This document shows, one piece after another, positions 1-7,457 of a DNA stretch of 64,000 nt (position 1 is its first letter; the number at the start of each line of letters is the position of its first letter). A model generated the notes under the pieces. The model was not told the origin of the DNA. It did not search any database and worked only from the letters and a program-made list of their open reading frames with translations. The translations under genes and the position numbers were made by a program. This DNA comes from Endozoicomonas acroporae (GTDB taxonomy: Bacteria > Pseudomonadota > Gammaproteobacteria > Pseudomonadales > Endozoicomonadaceae). The stretch covers positions 1 to 64,000 of the forward strand of contig NZ_PJPV01000137.1 in assembly GCF_002864045.1 (NCBI RefSeq), given 5' to 3'.

Positions 1-143
1 TTATTAAGAAGATTCGTTTATTGTCCGTGAATAAACAGACTTGAACGGATGCCAGTAGGCCGGTCTGATCATTTTTTAATCAAACTGTCCGGGTGGCCTG
101 AATTGACAGGTGTTTGTGAACTATCCCGAGTGTTGTCACAAGT

Positions 144-166
144 TTATCCACAAAAGCTGTGGATAA
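144..166. promoter_or_regulatory. Inverted pair of consensus DnaA boxes
   Basis: TTATCCACA at 144-152 and its reverse complement TGTGGATAA at 158-166 form a near-perfect stem with a 5-base loop. Each arm matches the DnaA box TTATNCACA. A weaker box-like TTGTCACA lies just upstream at about 133-140, and a second small inverted repeat (GTTTATT/AATAAAC) sits at 16-36. The pair could bind DnaA or simply be a hairpin. There is no AT-rich unwinding region, dnaA or gidA nearby, so an origin is not claimed. Confidence 0.45.
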
Positions 167-170
167 ACTA

Positions 171-331
171 AGTAGCTGGCCATATGGAATCATATATTTC
201 TGGCTACTTGGGCAGGTGCTATGTGAGGCACAACGGAGGGAGCATAGCCGTAGCTATGTGACCGGAGTTGTAACGAAGCAGAGTCCCTGAACAAGGAGTC
301 AGAAATATATGATTTCATATGGTTAGCTACT
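171..331. mobile_element. MITE-like palindromic element, TA-flanked
   Basis: The ends form an inverted repeat of about 32 bases with three mismatches (left begins AGTAGCTGGCCATATG, right ends CATATGGTTAGCTACT). A TA dinucleotide sits on each side (169-170 and 332-333), as expected for a target duplication made by IS630/mariner-type transposases. The 161-base element has no coding capacity. A solo copy of one end is recognisable at 37211-37239. Confidence 0.6.
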
Positions 332-343
332 TATATGAGCCTG

Positions 344-1342
344 TCAGCGGGCAATAATCATCAGATAGCGCAGTTGCTCCCGGTGAAGCATCCAGCGAAT
401 AAACCAGACTTGCAGTCGCAGCCTGATCCACATCTTGGAACGTGTGAATGCTGAAAGGCTCTGGTAGTGTTGACCAAACCAGAAACAGAAACCGGAAAGG
501 ACATCATCGGTAATATCCAGAATCTCAACCTGCTCAAACCCATGCTGGTTAAGCAGGTTTTCGTAGGTCTCTTTGACTGGCATATCTTCAACCAGGAGCC
601 CTGATATACGACCAAGCTTGTTTACCAGACGCTGTTCCCGACGGTCCTGAAATGGCCGGGCCAGCACCATATCGGTAAACGCCAGAGTGCCTCCCGGCCT
701 TAGTGCTTTCCTGGCATGGCTGAAAAAATGAGAGCGGGACTCCAGATGGTACACGCAGTCCAGGCCGATTAACTTGTCGCAGCTATTCTCTGGCCGTTCT
801 GCCAGTGACTTGTCACCCCCCCGCACCAGTTTAAGCGTATTGAAATGCCCGCAATGCTCCAGTGCCTGGGCCATCTGTTGCTCATCACTGGCGATTGCCG
901 TCAGGTGCTGAACCTGGTAATAATCCAGCCAGACCAGCAACTGATCATGGCTGGTGAAAGCGACATCAAGGACTTCATCCTGACTGGACAGACAGGCTTT
1001 GTCGGCCAGTAACCCCGCCATTTCCGAGCAGGCCTGCCGGTATTGGGACGTGTCTCTCCAGTAACCCGGCAAGCGCCAGCCGGAGGAGGGCTGTAACGGG
1101 GTATTCAACAGCCACTGATCAACCTTCAACTCGCGCTCGCGGCTTGACGATGGCCACCAGATACGTATCAACAGTGCCAGACCCTGAGCCATCAGGCCTG
1201 ACATAAACAGCCACGTCAGGAGCACTCCGAGAAGAAATGAAAGAATTGGCATAAGCTGACTTTTAGTTTTATCCATGCTTTTTAATTGAGTACGGATAAT
1301 AGAGAGATCATTGGGTTTTTGCCAGAGTTGCGGTTTTGCCAA
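344..1342 (-). CDS. Membrane-anchored SAM-dependent methyltransferase-like protein
   Basis: 332 residues. A hydrophobic segment at about residues 33-58 should anchor the protein in the inner membrane. A class I methyltransferase-like domain follows from about residue 90, with a DEVLDVAF motif-I-like strand (lacking the usual GxGxG), a middle part reading CDKLIGLDCVYHL, and the typical ALRPGGTLAFTDM strand/loop near residues 215-227. The degenerate SAM loop makes the substrate and even catalytic activity uncertain. Sarcosine/sterol-type methyltransferases are the nearest recollection. The start used is a TTG preceded by AAGG at 5 bases; an ATG 22 codons in (1276) lacks a visible ribosome site but keeps the membrane segment. 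It stands alone between mobile elements. Confidence 0.6.
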   Translation of the reverse strand: MAKPQLWQKPNDLSIIRTQLKSMDKTKSQLMPILSFLLGVLLTWLFMSGLMAQGLALLIRIWWPSSSRERELKVDQWLLNTPLQPSSGWRLPGYWRDTSQYRQACSEMAGLLADKACLSSQDEVLDVAFTSHDQLLVWLDYYQVQHLTAIASDEQQMAQALEHCGHFNTLKLVRGGDKSLAERPENSCDKLIGLDCVYHLESRSHFFSHARKALRPGGTLAFTDMVLARPFQDRREQRLVNKLGRISGLLVEDMPVKETYENLLNQHGFEQVEILDITDDVLSGFCFWFGQHYQSLSAFTRSKMWIRLRLQVWFIRWMLHREQLRYLMIIAR

Positions 1343-1479
1343 AAGGACCTTAATGGCTTCTGGAGAGCTGGCTCAAATGCAGCTTCCCCGACTATGAACA
1401 AGAAGAAATTTGCAAGAGAACTGGGGCTGTTAATAAAATTCACGGACTAGTGTGTCCAAGCCTTAATACCCATGCATAT

Positions 1480-2072
1480 TCACACCTGCAGAGGACGGCC
1501 TTTGAAAGTCCACTTAAATGGCTTGGCCATCCTCTCATTGAAGAACTCAATGAGTTTTCTGACCAATGACTGAAGGGATAACCATGGTCTTCAGGTTTGT
1601 CGCAAGACATGGCGATAATCTGGCAAATTTGTTCTGCATTAAACTTGGGTATGGCTCCGGGGCGTGGGGCTTCCTTGAGGCGTTCCAGCACCGAAAGATC
1701 ATCGCTACGCTCAACCCAGTGCTTATACCAATTCCACCTTCTAAATATGAACTGCGCAGCCATTTTGGACAGCTGGATCTTCGTTGGAATTCCTCGCAAT
1801 AGCCCTGCTATTACTCGTCATTCCGCCTTGCCCAGCTGTCCAAAATGACTTGCTCGATCTCATATTTAGAAGGCGGAATTGGTATTACGCCAGTGAGTGA
1901 CGGTTTCTCGATTACACTCCAGATCCTGTGATGTTTTATGAAGACTTTTACCTTCCGCACCAGCGAGGATAATTTTGGCCCGCAGTACCATATACTGGGC
2001 GCTTTTACGCCGACACACAATCAGCTCAAGATCCTTGCGCTGCAGGTCTGACGATGGCAGAAAATTTCCGAC
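1480..2072 (-). pseudogene. IS630-family transposase relic, internally deleted and interrupted
   Basis: Reading on the minus strand from about 2072, the translation gives an IS630 N-terminus (DLQRKDLELIVCRRKSAQ, then RAKIILAGAEGKSLHKTSQD and RETVTHWR). It is cut by the 159-base element at 1726-1884 and resumes as KHWVERSDDLSVLERLKEAP through SHWSEN. The frame then jumps directly to the family C-terminus (LIEFFNERMAKPFKWTFKG) and stops at 1480-1482. The DDE catalytic core is missing, so a large internal deletion has occurred as well. It is not functional. Confidence 0.8.
1726..1884. mobile_element. 159-bp MITE inserted in the IS630 transposase, TTA duplication
   Basis: The termini are TACCAATTCC and GGAATTGGTA, extended inward as a nearly perfect inverted repeat of about 24 bases reading CTTCTAAATATGA / TCATATTTAGAAG. 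A second inner inverted pair is CATTTTGGACAGCTGG / CCAGCTGTCCAAAATG. TTA flanks both sides (1723-1725 and 1885-1887). Removing the element plus one TTA rejoins the transposase codons in frame. It has no coding capacity of its own. Confidence 0.8.
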
Positions 2073-2128
2073 TTTTTAGACCAATTTGCTGCCACCGCAG
2101 TAGGGCAGTCTATTCTCGGTCAGCCTCC
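2073..2128. repeat. Fragment of dispersed palindromic repeats at the 3' end of the lacI-type gene
   Basis: Bases 2073-2110 match, in reverse complement and with few differences, one arm of the palindromic element at 15602-15769 (15623-15660). Bases 2110-2128 (19 bases, starting CTATTCTCGG) are identical to 35871-35889 in the rnfA leader hairpin. The regulator's stop codon (2110-2112) and its last few codons lie inside this repeat, so the repeat has supplied the protein's C-terminal tail. Confidence 0.6.
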
Positions 2129-3126
2129 CAGCCTATCTCCCGTACGCTTTCCCGCTCGACCAGTTCCCCGGTAATGCGAGTAAGTCCGAGTGTCTTAACC
2201 CCTTCTTTCAACAAACGGATACGATCTAACGCCGTAGTAACCAGCTTAGCCAGAGGAATTTCAATGGCCGTAAGCGTCGGCCTCACATAATCGTTAAGTA
2301 CGTGATTATCAATACTGATCAGGGAAACATCATCCGGAACCCGATAACCTAACTGATGCAGGGCATTTATAGCTCCCATAGACTGTCCACTACTACAGGA
2401 AAAAATGGCTGTAAAATAATGAGGTTGAAATTGATGTACAGCATCCCAGCCAACTTGTGGTTCATAAAGACCAGAAAACGTCAGTTGATCATTAATTGGA
2501 ATAGCATATTCAGCCATCGCCAAGCGATATCCCTCCCATCTCTCAATACCGCTGGTATAAGGAGAGCAGCCATATATACAAGCAATATTTCGATGGCCTT
2601 TATTAATAAGTAGGGAGGTTGCTAGATAGCCACAAGCAATATTGTCAACACTCACACAGTTAGCACGTATTGAAGAAAAATAGCGGTTCAAAAAAATAAT
2701 GGGTATGTTATTAGTCTCAACCAGCTGCTTAGCAGACGACTCCGAGATGTGCCGTGAATAGACGAACACTGCTTCACAAGACTCCGATAATAGCCGATTA
2801 ACCGCTTCAAGTTCTCCGGCCTCATTTCCGTGGCCAAACTCAAGCATCAAGCGTTGCTGGTTCTGGCTGAGAACGCATTGTGATAACACCTGTAAAAGAT
2901 TGGCATAGAAAAAACCATCGTCAGGATTAGTGACAAAGCCAATAATACCTGAGCTTTTCGTTACCAGAGCCCTGGCACTTCGGTTAAATCGGTAACCACT
3001 TTCCCTGATAGCCTGCTGTACACGTAGGCGAGTGCCGTCGCTGATTCGTCCGGTATTGTTGATCACCCTGGAAACAGTGGAAGGGGTTACATTAGCCATT
3101 TGGGCTACATCTTTAATGGTTACCAT
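2110..3126 (-). CDS. LacI-family transcriptional regulator of the beta-glucoside PTS operon
   Basis: 338 residues from the ATG at 3126 (a GTG four codons upstream is possible). The N-terminal helix-turn-helix and hinge read VTIKDVAQMANVTPSTVSRV at residues 2-21, followed by the hinge helix with SARAL. The rest is a periplasmic-binding-protein-like effector domain of the GalR/LacI class. It is divergent from the PTS operon, with a perfect 16-base operator between them, so it should repress that operon (and itself) until a phosphorylated or free beta-glucoside binds. The final residues, after RESVREIG, are encoded by a dispersed repeat. Confidence 0.88.
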   Translation of the reverse strand: MVTIKDVAQMANVTPSTVSRVINNTGRISDGTRLRVQQAIRESGYRFNRSARALVTKSSGIIGFVTNPDDGFFYANLLQVLSQCVLSQNQQRLMLEFGHGNEAGELEAVNRLLSESCEAVFVYSRHISESSAKQLVETNNIPIIFLNRYFSSIRANCVSVDNIACGYLATSLLINKGHRNIACIYGCSPYTSGIERWEGYRLAMAEYAIPINDQLTFSGLYEPQVGWDAVHQFQPHYFTAIFSCSSGQSMGAINALHQLGYRVPDDVSLISIDNHVLNDYVRPTLTAIEIPLAKLVTTALDRIRLLKEGVKTLGLTRITGELVERESVREIGWEADRE

Positions 3127-3175
3127 CTCAGGACACACATGAATTTAACGTGCGTATATGTTCCCAAGAAAAAAA

Positions 3176-3191
3176 GAGCAAACGTTTGCTC
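3176..3191. promoter_or_regulatory. LacI-type operator
   Basis: GAGCAAACGTTTGCTC is a perfect 16-base palindrome centred on CpG, the classical LacI/GalR operator architecture. It lies 50 bases upstream of the regulator start and about 120 upstream of the IIC start. On the minus strand the TTTGCT of the palindrome could serve as the -35 of the regulator promoter, with TATACG 18 bases further on. A looser half-site (TTTTTTGCTC) recurs near 3232-3241. Confidence 0.75.
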
Positions 3192-3312
3192 TGGGTCAAA
3201 AAAAATATATTTGTCTTTTATTCGATCAGTATTTTTTGCTCTAAGTCAGTTTTTTTAAAAAATGAGTGTGTAAATCTAACGCGACCTTTTATGTGATCCG
3301 CAGGTGATTCTG

Positions 3313-4638
3313 ATGAGTATGGTATCAGACCGGATATCAACCTTTATTGAGCAGTACATAGGACCTGTTGCTGGTAGAGTTGCTGCACAGCAGCACATCA
3401 GTTCTATCAGGGATGGCTTTATTGCCGCTATTCCATTTTTGATTGTTGGCAGCTGCTTGCTAGCATTTGCATTTCCTCCTTTTGATCCTCAAACCCAAAA
3501 TTGGCTTGCACAAGCCTGGTTAAAGTTTGCAGCACAATATCAAGAGCAAATTTTAATGCCCTTCAATATGACTATGGGTGTCATGACTCTGTTTATCACC
3601 GCAGGCGTTGCTTTCAGCTTGGCGAATCGCTACAGCATGTCTGCTTTTTCCAGCACTATGCTGGCATTGATGAGTTTTATGCTGGTCAGCTCACCAATGC
3701 ATGATGGTAATTTGTCCGCAGCGTTTATGGGTGGAACTGGCATTTTTACCGGTATTTTAGTGGCCATCTATGCCGTTGAGCTGCAACGTTTCATGCAAAA
3801 GAAAGGCTTGACGATTAAACTGCCAGAGCAGGTACCACCGCAAATAGCCAACTCTTTTGATACTCTTACACCGATTGTTGCCGTAATACTGACTCTTTAC
3901 CCACTCAGCATATTTGTTGAGACCCAGTTTGGTATGCAGTTGCCTGAAGTAATCATGGCTATGTTTAAACCGCTGGTAAGTGCATCCGACAACTATTTTT
4001 CTGTTGTGCTGGCGGTACTGCTGGTCCATTTGCTCTGGTTTGCGGGCATCCATGGATCATCCATTGTAGCCGGTATCATGACACCCTTCTGGCTCGCCAA
4101 CCTGACTGAAAACCAAGCTGCGCTGGCTCACGGCATTACCTTACCATTCACTTACACCGAACCATTTCACTCATTCTTTATCGTTATTGGTGGTGCCGGT
4201 GCAACCATGCTGCTGCCATTTTTGTTAATTCGCAGCCGCTCTATTCACCTACAGTCGATTGGGAAAGTGAGTGCAGTACCGGGTCTGTTCAATATTAACG
4301 AACCAGTTATCTTCGGCATGCCCATTGTGATGAACCCGACGTTCTTCATCCCGTTTGTGTTCGGTCCGGTCATTAATGCCTCTATTGCCTACGCAGCCAT
4401 CAAGTTTGGCATTATTGATGCGGCTGTCAGCCTGGCGCCATGGACAACCCCCGCTCCGATCGGTGCAGCCTGGGCTGCAAACTGGGCAATAGGTTCTGGC
4501 CTGCTTGCTCTACTTCTGGCTGTTAACGCATTGATCATTTACTACCCGTTTGTCAAAGCTTATGAAAAAACACTCTTAGCTCAAGAGCAGCAAGATGAGC
4601 AGCCAGGCATTGCTTCCGGCGCTGCAGTGGCTGCCTGA
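3313..4638 (+). CDS. celB: PTS lactose/cellobiose-type transporter subunit IIC
   Basis: 441 residues from the ATG at 3313, which has AGGTGA five bases upstream; a GTG at 3304 overlaps that ribosome site. It is a polytopic membrane permease of the CelB/ChbC class, opening with the conserved amphipathic segment (IGPVAGRVAAQQHISSIRDG) and then about ten hydrophobic helices. Family signatures include LLWFAGIHGSSIVAGIM and GLFNINEPVIFGMPIVMNP, the latter being the sugar-binding hairpin loop. It transports a beta-glucoside (cellobiose or a relative) coupled to phosphorylation by the IIB and IIA encoded downstream. No general PTS proteins (EI, HPr) are in the window. Confidence 0.9.
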   Translation: MSMVSDRISTFIEQYIGPVAGRVAAQQHISSIRDGFIAAIPFLIVGSCLLAFAFPPFDPQTQNWLAQAWLKFAAQYQEQILMPFNMTMGVMTLFITAGVAFSLANRYSMSAFSSTMLALMSFMLVSSPMHDGNLSAAFMGGTGIFTGILVAIYAVELQRFMQKKGLTIKLPEQVPPQIANSFDTLTPIVAVILTLYPLSIFVETQFGMQLPEVIMAMFKPLVSASDNYFSVVLAVLLVHLLWFAGIHGSSIVAGIMTPFWLANLTENQAALAHGITLPFTYTEPFHSFFIVIGGAGATMLLPFLLIRSRSIHLQSIGKVSAVPGLFNINEPVIFGMPIVMNPTFFIPFVFGPVINASIAYAAIKFGIIDAAVSLAPWTTPAPIGAAWAANWAIGSGLLALLLAVNALIIYYPFVKAYEKTLLAQEQQDEQPGIASGAAVAA

Positions 4639-4757
4639 AAGAATTCATTAACTAGTATTGCAGTGTCGTATATATTTAATGCGGAGTTACGACCTGCTCA
4701 AACAAAGACCAAAAATATGGTGAAACATTCATCATTAATAGCAACAGAGATTAACGC

Positions 4758-6158
4758 ATGACATTTCCAGCTGATTTCCTCTGGGGAGCTGCTACAGCTG
4801 CCTATCAAGTTGAAGGTGCATGGGATAAAGATGGCAAAGGACCTTCCATTTGGGACAACTTTGTTCGTATTCCCGGAAAAACATTTGATGGCACCACCGG
4901 TGATGTTGCTGCTGACCATTACAACCGATACAAAGAAGATGTTGCGTTAATGGCAGAGATGGGCTTAAAGAGCTATCGCTTTTCCATCAGCTGGCCACGG
5001 GTTATGCCGAAAGGTCGTGGTGGAGTCAATGAGAAAGGAATTGAGTTTTATTCAAACCTGATCGATGAGTTAATAAAACACGGCATTGTACCTTTCGTCA
5101 CCCTCTATCACTGGGATCTGCCTCAGGCATTACAAGATGAGGTTGATGGCTGGGAATCCCGTGAGTGCGTTGATGCTTTTGAAGAATATGCCCGTCTGTG
5201 TTTTGAGCGATTTGGTGATCGGGTTAACCACTGGATTACTTTCAATGAACCAATTGTATTCCAGATGTTTGGCTATGTGACAGAAGCGCACCCTCCGGCT
5301 AAAAGTAATCCGCATCTGCTGTATCAGACCAGCCACTACGTCAATTTGGCACATGCCCGTGCGGTTAAGGCATACCGCGAAATAGGGGGCACCGGTGAAA
5401 TAGGGATAACCAACGTAATCAACCCAGCTTACCCATACACCGATAGTGTTGCTGATCGTGAAGCTACCTGGTGGTCAGAATCGTATTCATTCCACTGGTA
5501 TTACGACCCGATTTTGAAAGGAGAGTATCCGGCAGAATATCTGGCTGCTATTGAAGAAGCCTATGGCAAGTTGGATATCACAGAAGACGACATAAGTCTT
5601 TTAAAGCAGGCAAAAAGTGACTTCATCGGCATCAATTATTACCAACCTTCCCGGGTAGCTGCAAATAACTCTGAGACTAGCCACAGCAATGGGCGTGAGA
5701 GTAATACTGGTGCAGCCGGAACGGCAAGCTTCTGCGGCCGTTATCGTACAGTTTTAGACACAGAGCAGTTTGAGTATACCAAGTGGCTTTGGGAGATCTG
5801 TCCCGATGCGCTGCGCGACAGCATGCATCGAATCAAAGACCGTTACGGTGATATTCCAATTTACATCACTGAAAACGGTTTGGGAGATGAAGACCCAATC
5901 GTCAATGGTGAAGTACTGGATGAGGCTCGCATAGATTACATTCGTCGCCATTTGCTCGCTTGTAAGCAAGCCATTAGTGAAGGCATCAACCTGAAAGGTT
6001 ACTACGCCTGGTCATGGATTGATCTGTTGAGCTGGCTGAATGGCTACAAAAAACAGTACGGATTTGTCTATGTGGATCGCGAGAACCTGCAGCGAAAGAA
6101 AAAGCAGAGCTACCACTGGTATGAAGAAGTCATTGCCACTAATGGCGAGTCTCTTTAG
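4758..6158 (+). CDS. 6-phospho-beta-glucosidase, glycoside hydrolase family 1
   Basis: 466 residues, a full-length GH1 barrel. The N-terminal FLWGAATAAYQVEGAW signature is intact. The acid/base Glu164 is in TFNEP and the nucleophile Glu372 in YITENG. The C-terminal stretch SWLNGYKKQYGFVYVD carries the Ser...Lys...Tyr pattern that binds the 6-phosphate, which favours phospho-beta-glucosidase over plain beta-glucosidase. It lies between the IIC and IIB genes of the same PTS and so should split the imported phosphorylated disaccharide in the cytoplasm. The exact aglycone (cellobiose, salicin and so on) cannot be read from sequence. No signal peptide. Confidence 0.9.
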   Translation: MTFPADFLWGAATAAYQVEGAWDKDGKGPSIWDNFVRIPGKTFDGTTGDVAADHYNRYKEDVALMAEMGLKSYRFSISWPRVMPKGRGGVNEKGIEFYSNLIDELIKHGIVPFVTLYHWDLPQALQDEVDGWESRECVDAFEEYARLCFERFGDRVNHWITFNEPIVFQMFGYVTEAHPPAKSNPHLLYQTSHYVNLAHARAVKAYREIGGTGEIGITNVINPAYPYTDSVADREATWWSESYSFHWYYDPILKGEYPAEYLAAIEEAYGKLDITEDDISLLKQAKSDFIGINYYQPSRVAANNSETSHSNGRESNTGAAGTASFCGRYRTVLDTEQFEYTKWLWEICPDALRDSMHRIKDRYGDIPIYITENGLGDEDPIVNGEVLDEARIDYIRRHLLACKQAISEGINLKGYYAWSWIDLLSWLNGYKKQYGFVYVDRENLQRKKKQSYHWYEEVIATNGESL

Positions 6159-6243
6159 GTCATAGATTCAATAGCACCATTGCTTGTCTTTATGAGGAAA
6201 TGGTGCAGTGAAAGTTAACAACTTAACAAATTAGGAAAATGTC

Positions 6244-6555
6244 ATGAAGAAGGTTTTTCTGTGCTGCAGCGCTGGTATGTCAACAAGTATGCTAGTTAAA
6301 AAAATGGAGCAATCTGCAGCTCAGCGCGGCATTGAAATAGAAATTGCCGCAGTTCCCATGGATGAATTTAGTAGTGCTATTGTTAAATACGACGCTTGCC
6401 TTCTTGGACCGCAAGTGAAATACAAACTGGCTGATTTCCAGACTGAGGCCGCAAAGTTAAACAAATCTGTAGCAGCCATTGAACCAATGGTTTACGGAAT
6501 GATGAACGGTGAAAAAGTGCTGGATCAGGCAGTAGCTTTACTGGAAAAAGCATAA
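6244..6555 (+). CDS. celA: PTS lactose/cellobiose-type subunit IIB
   Basis: 103 residues, the normal size for this subunit. The N-terminus KVFLCCSAGMSTSMLV carries the CxxGMSTS phosphate loop; the phosphorylated residue is most likely Cys8. It accepts phosphate from IIA and passes it to the sugar during transport by IIC. The start is supported by TTAGGAA seven bases upstream. It is 85 bases after the GH1 gene, same strand, and part of the same operon. Confidence 0.9.
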   Translation: MKKVFLCCSAGMSTSMLVKKMEQSAAQRGIEIEIAAVPMDEFSSAIVKYDACLLGPQVKYKLADFQTEAAKLNKSVAAIEPMVYGMMNGEKVLDQAVALLEKA

Positions 6556-6621
6556 ATATTATTTGGCTTTAAACAGACTGTTTGCCTGCTGTTATTGGCA
6601 GGTCTTTGTAAGGATAATGTT

Positions 6622-6930
6622 GTGAACGTTGATAATGTTGTAATGGAATTGATCGTAAAGTCCGGTGAAGCGAGAAGCCTGGCGATGGAAGCGTTATCTC
6701 ACGCCAGAGCCGGTAATTTCGATCTGGCTGAAACGTCTCTTGGCAGCTCCCGTGAATCCAGCCGTTTAGCGCATAAAATGCAAACCGCACTGATTGCTGC
6801 AGATAGCGGTGAAGGAAAAGTGCCGGTTAACCTGCTGATGGTTCATGCTCAGGACCACCTGATGACTTCGATATTGGCTCAAGACATGGTAGAAGAGATG
6901 GTTCGTCTATACCAGCGTCTTGATGGATGA
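6622..6930 (+). CDS. celC: PTS lactose/cellobiose-type subunit IIA
   Basis: 102 residues from the GTG at 6622, preceded by AAGGAT; the longer TTG reading from 6595 has no ribosome site. It is a three-helix IIA of the LacF/ChbA type. The motif LLMVHAQDHLMT holds the phosphorylated His75 and the metal ligand Asp78 that organises the trimer. It relays phosphate from HPr to the IIB encoded just upstream. It is the last gene of the operon and is followed by an inverted repeat. Confidence 0.88.
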   Translation: MNVDNVVMELIVKSGEARSLAMEALSHARAGNFDLAETSLGSSRESSRLAHKMQTALIAADSGEGKVPVNLLMVHAQDHLMTSILAQDMVEEMVRLYQRLDG

Positions 6931-6987
6931 GATGCTGACCAAAACGCGGGATAAAAAGGCCTGAGCGTCTTATACGATCACAAAAAT

Positions 6988-7016
6988 CGGGTTTCCAGAC
7001 AAAATCTGAAAACCCG
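6988..7016 (+). terminator. Hairpin after the PTS operon
   Basis: A 12-base stem with one mismatch (CGGGTTTCCAGA / TCTGAAAACCCG) and a 5-base CAAAA loop, 58 bases after the IIA stop. There is no clear T-run, so this is a weak or factor-assisted terminator. Confidence 0.4.
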
Positions 7017-7054
7017 GGACGTTATAAAACAGTTATCGTAGTGAAATACTCCCA

Positions 7055-7445
7055 CCACTAAACCGCTAAGGCGGTTATAGTGGGGGCTTCTTTGACGCAT
7101 ACAGAGAATCCTCTGCACCTTTCGCCGTAGAACCTGCGCTGTCAGGTATCTCTACAGGAGAACTCTTTACACAACCGCTATTTCCTGGTAATGCTTTTCT
7201 TTTTCAGCAAGTACCCAGTTATAAACATGCCGAATGCAAGCAAAGTGCTTGGCAAGCAACACTTTCTGTTCGGCATTCGGGTAAATTCTGTACTTGTAGG
7301 CTCTCATGGTAATTGACAAACTTACCAGTAGAAAATTCATAGTATATTGAGGGTTTTTCCAGCCCTCCACGGGCTGGTCGCTACCCGGGCGGCCCTATCC
7401 ATCTCCACCCAAGCGCTTAGACGCTATGGATGGAGAATTCCGCGA
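7055..7445 (-). mobile_element. IS200/IS605-type element relic
   Basis: One end carries the hairpin CCACTAAACCGC / GCGGTTATAGTGG (7055-7083), typical of the transposon-end hairpin beside a tnpB stop. The other end has CCAGCCCTCCACGGGCTGG (about 7359-7377), then GC-rich sequence up to about 7445. Between them lies an internally deleted tnpB. The exact outer limits are estimates because these elements make no target duplication. Confidence 0.6.
7075..7307 (-). pseudogene. tnpB: Internally deleted tnpB (IS605 OrfB)
   Basis: From the ATG at 7307 the translation is a canonical TnpB N-terminus (RAYKYRIYPNAEQKVLLAKH, then NWVLAEKEKHYQE). After about 45 residues the frame closes. A TnpB-like C-terminal tail (SSPVEIPDSAGSTAKGAEDS) follows in another frame to a stop at 7075-7077. 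The RuvC-like core and zinc ribbon are gone, so this is a relic. Confidence 0.75.
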
Positions 7446-7457
7446 GGTTCGTTAAAT

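Noticed and set aside
1..343. Replication origin
   Set aside because: Only two good DnaA boxes, no AT-rich unwinding tract and none of the usual origin genes.
7089..7170. Short ORF as an independent small gene next to the tnpB start
   Set aside because: Its sequence is the C-terminal tail of TnpB in a different frame, so it belongs to the relic.
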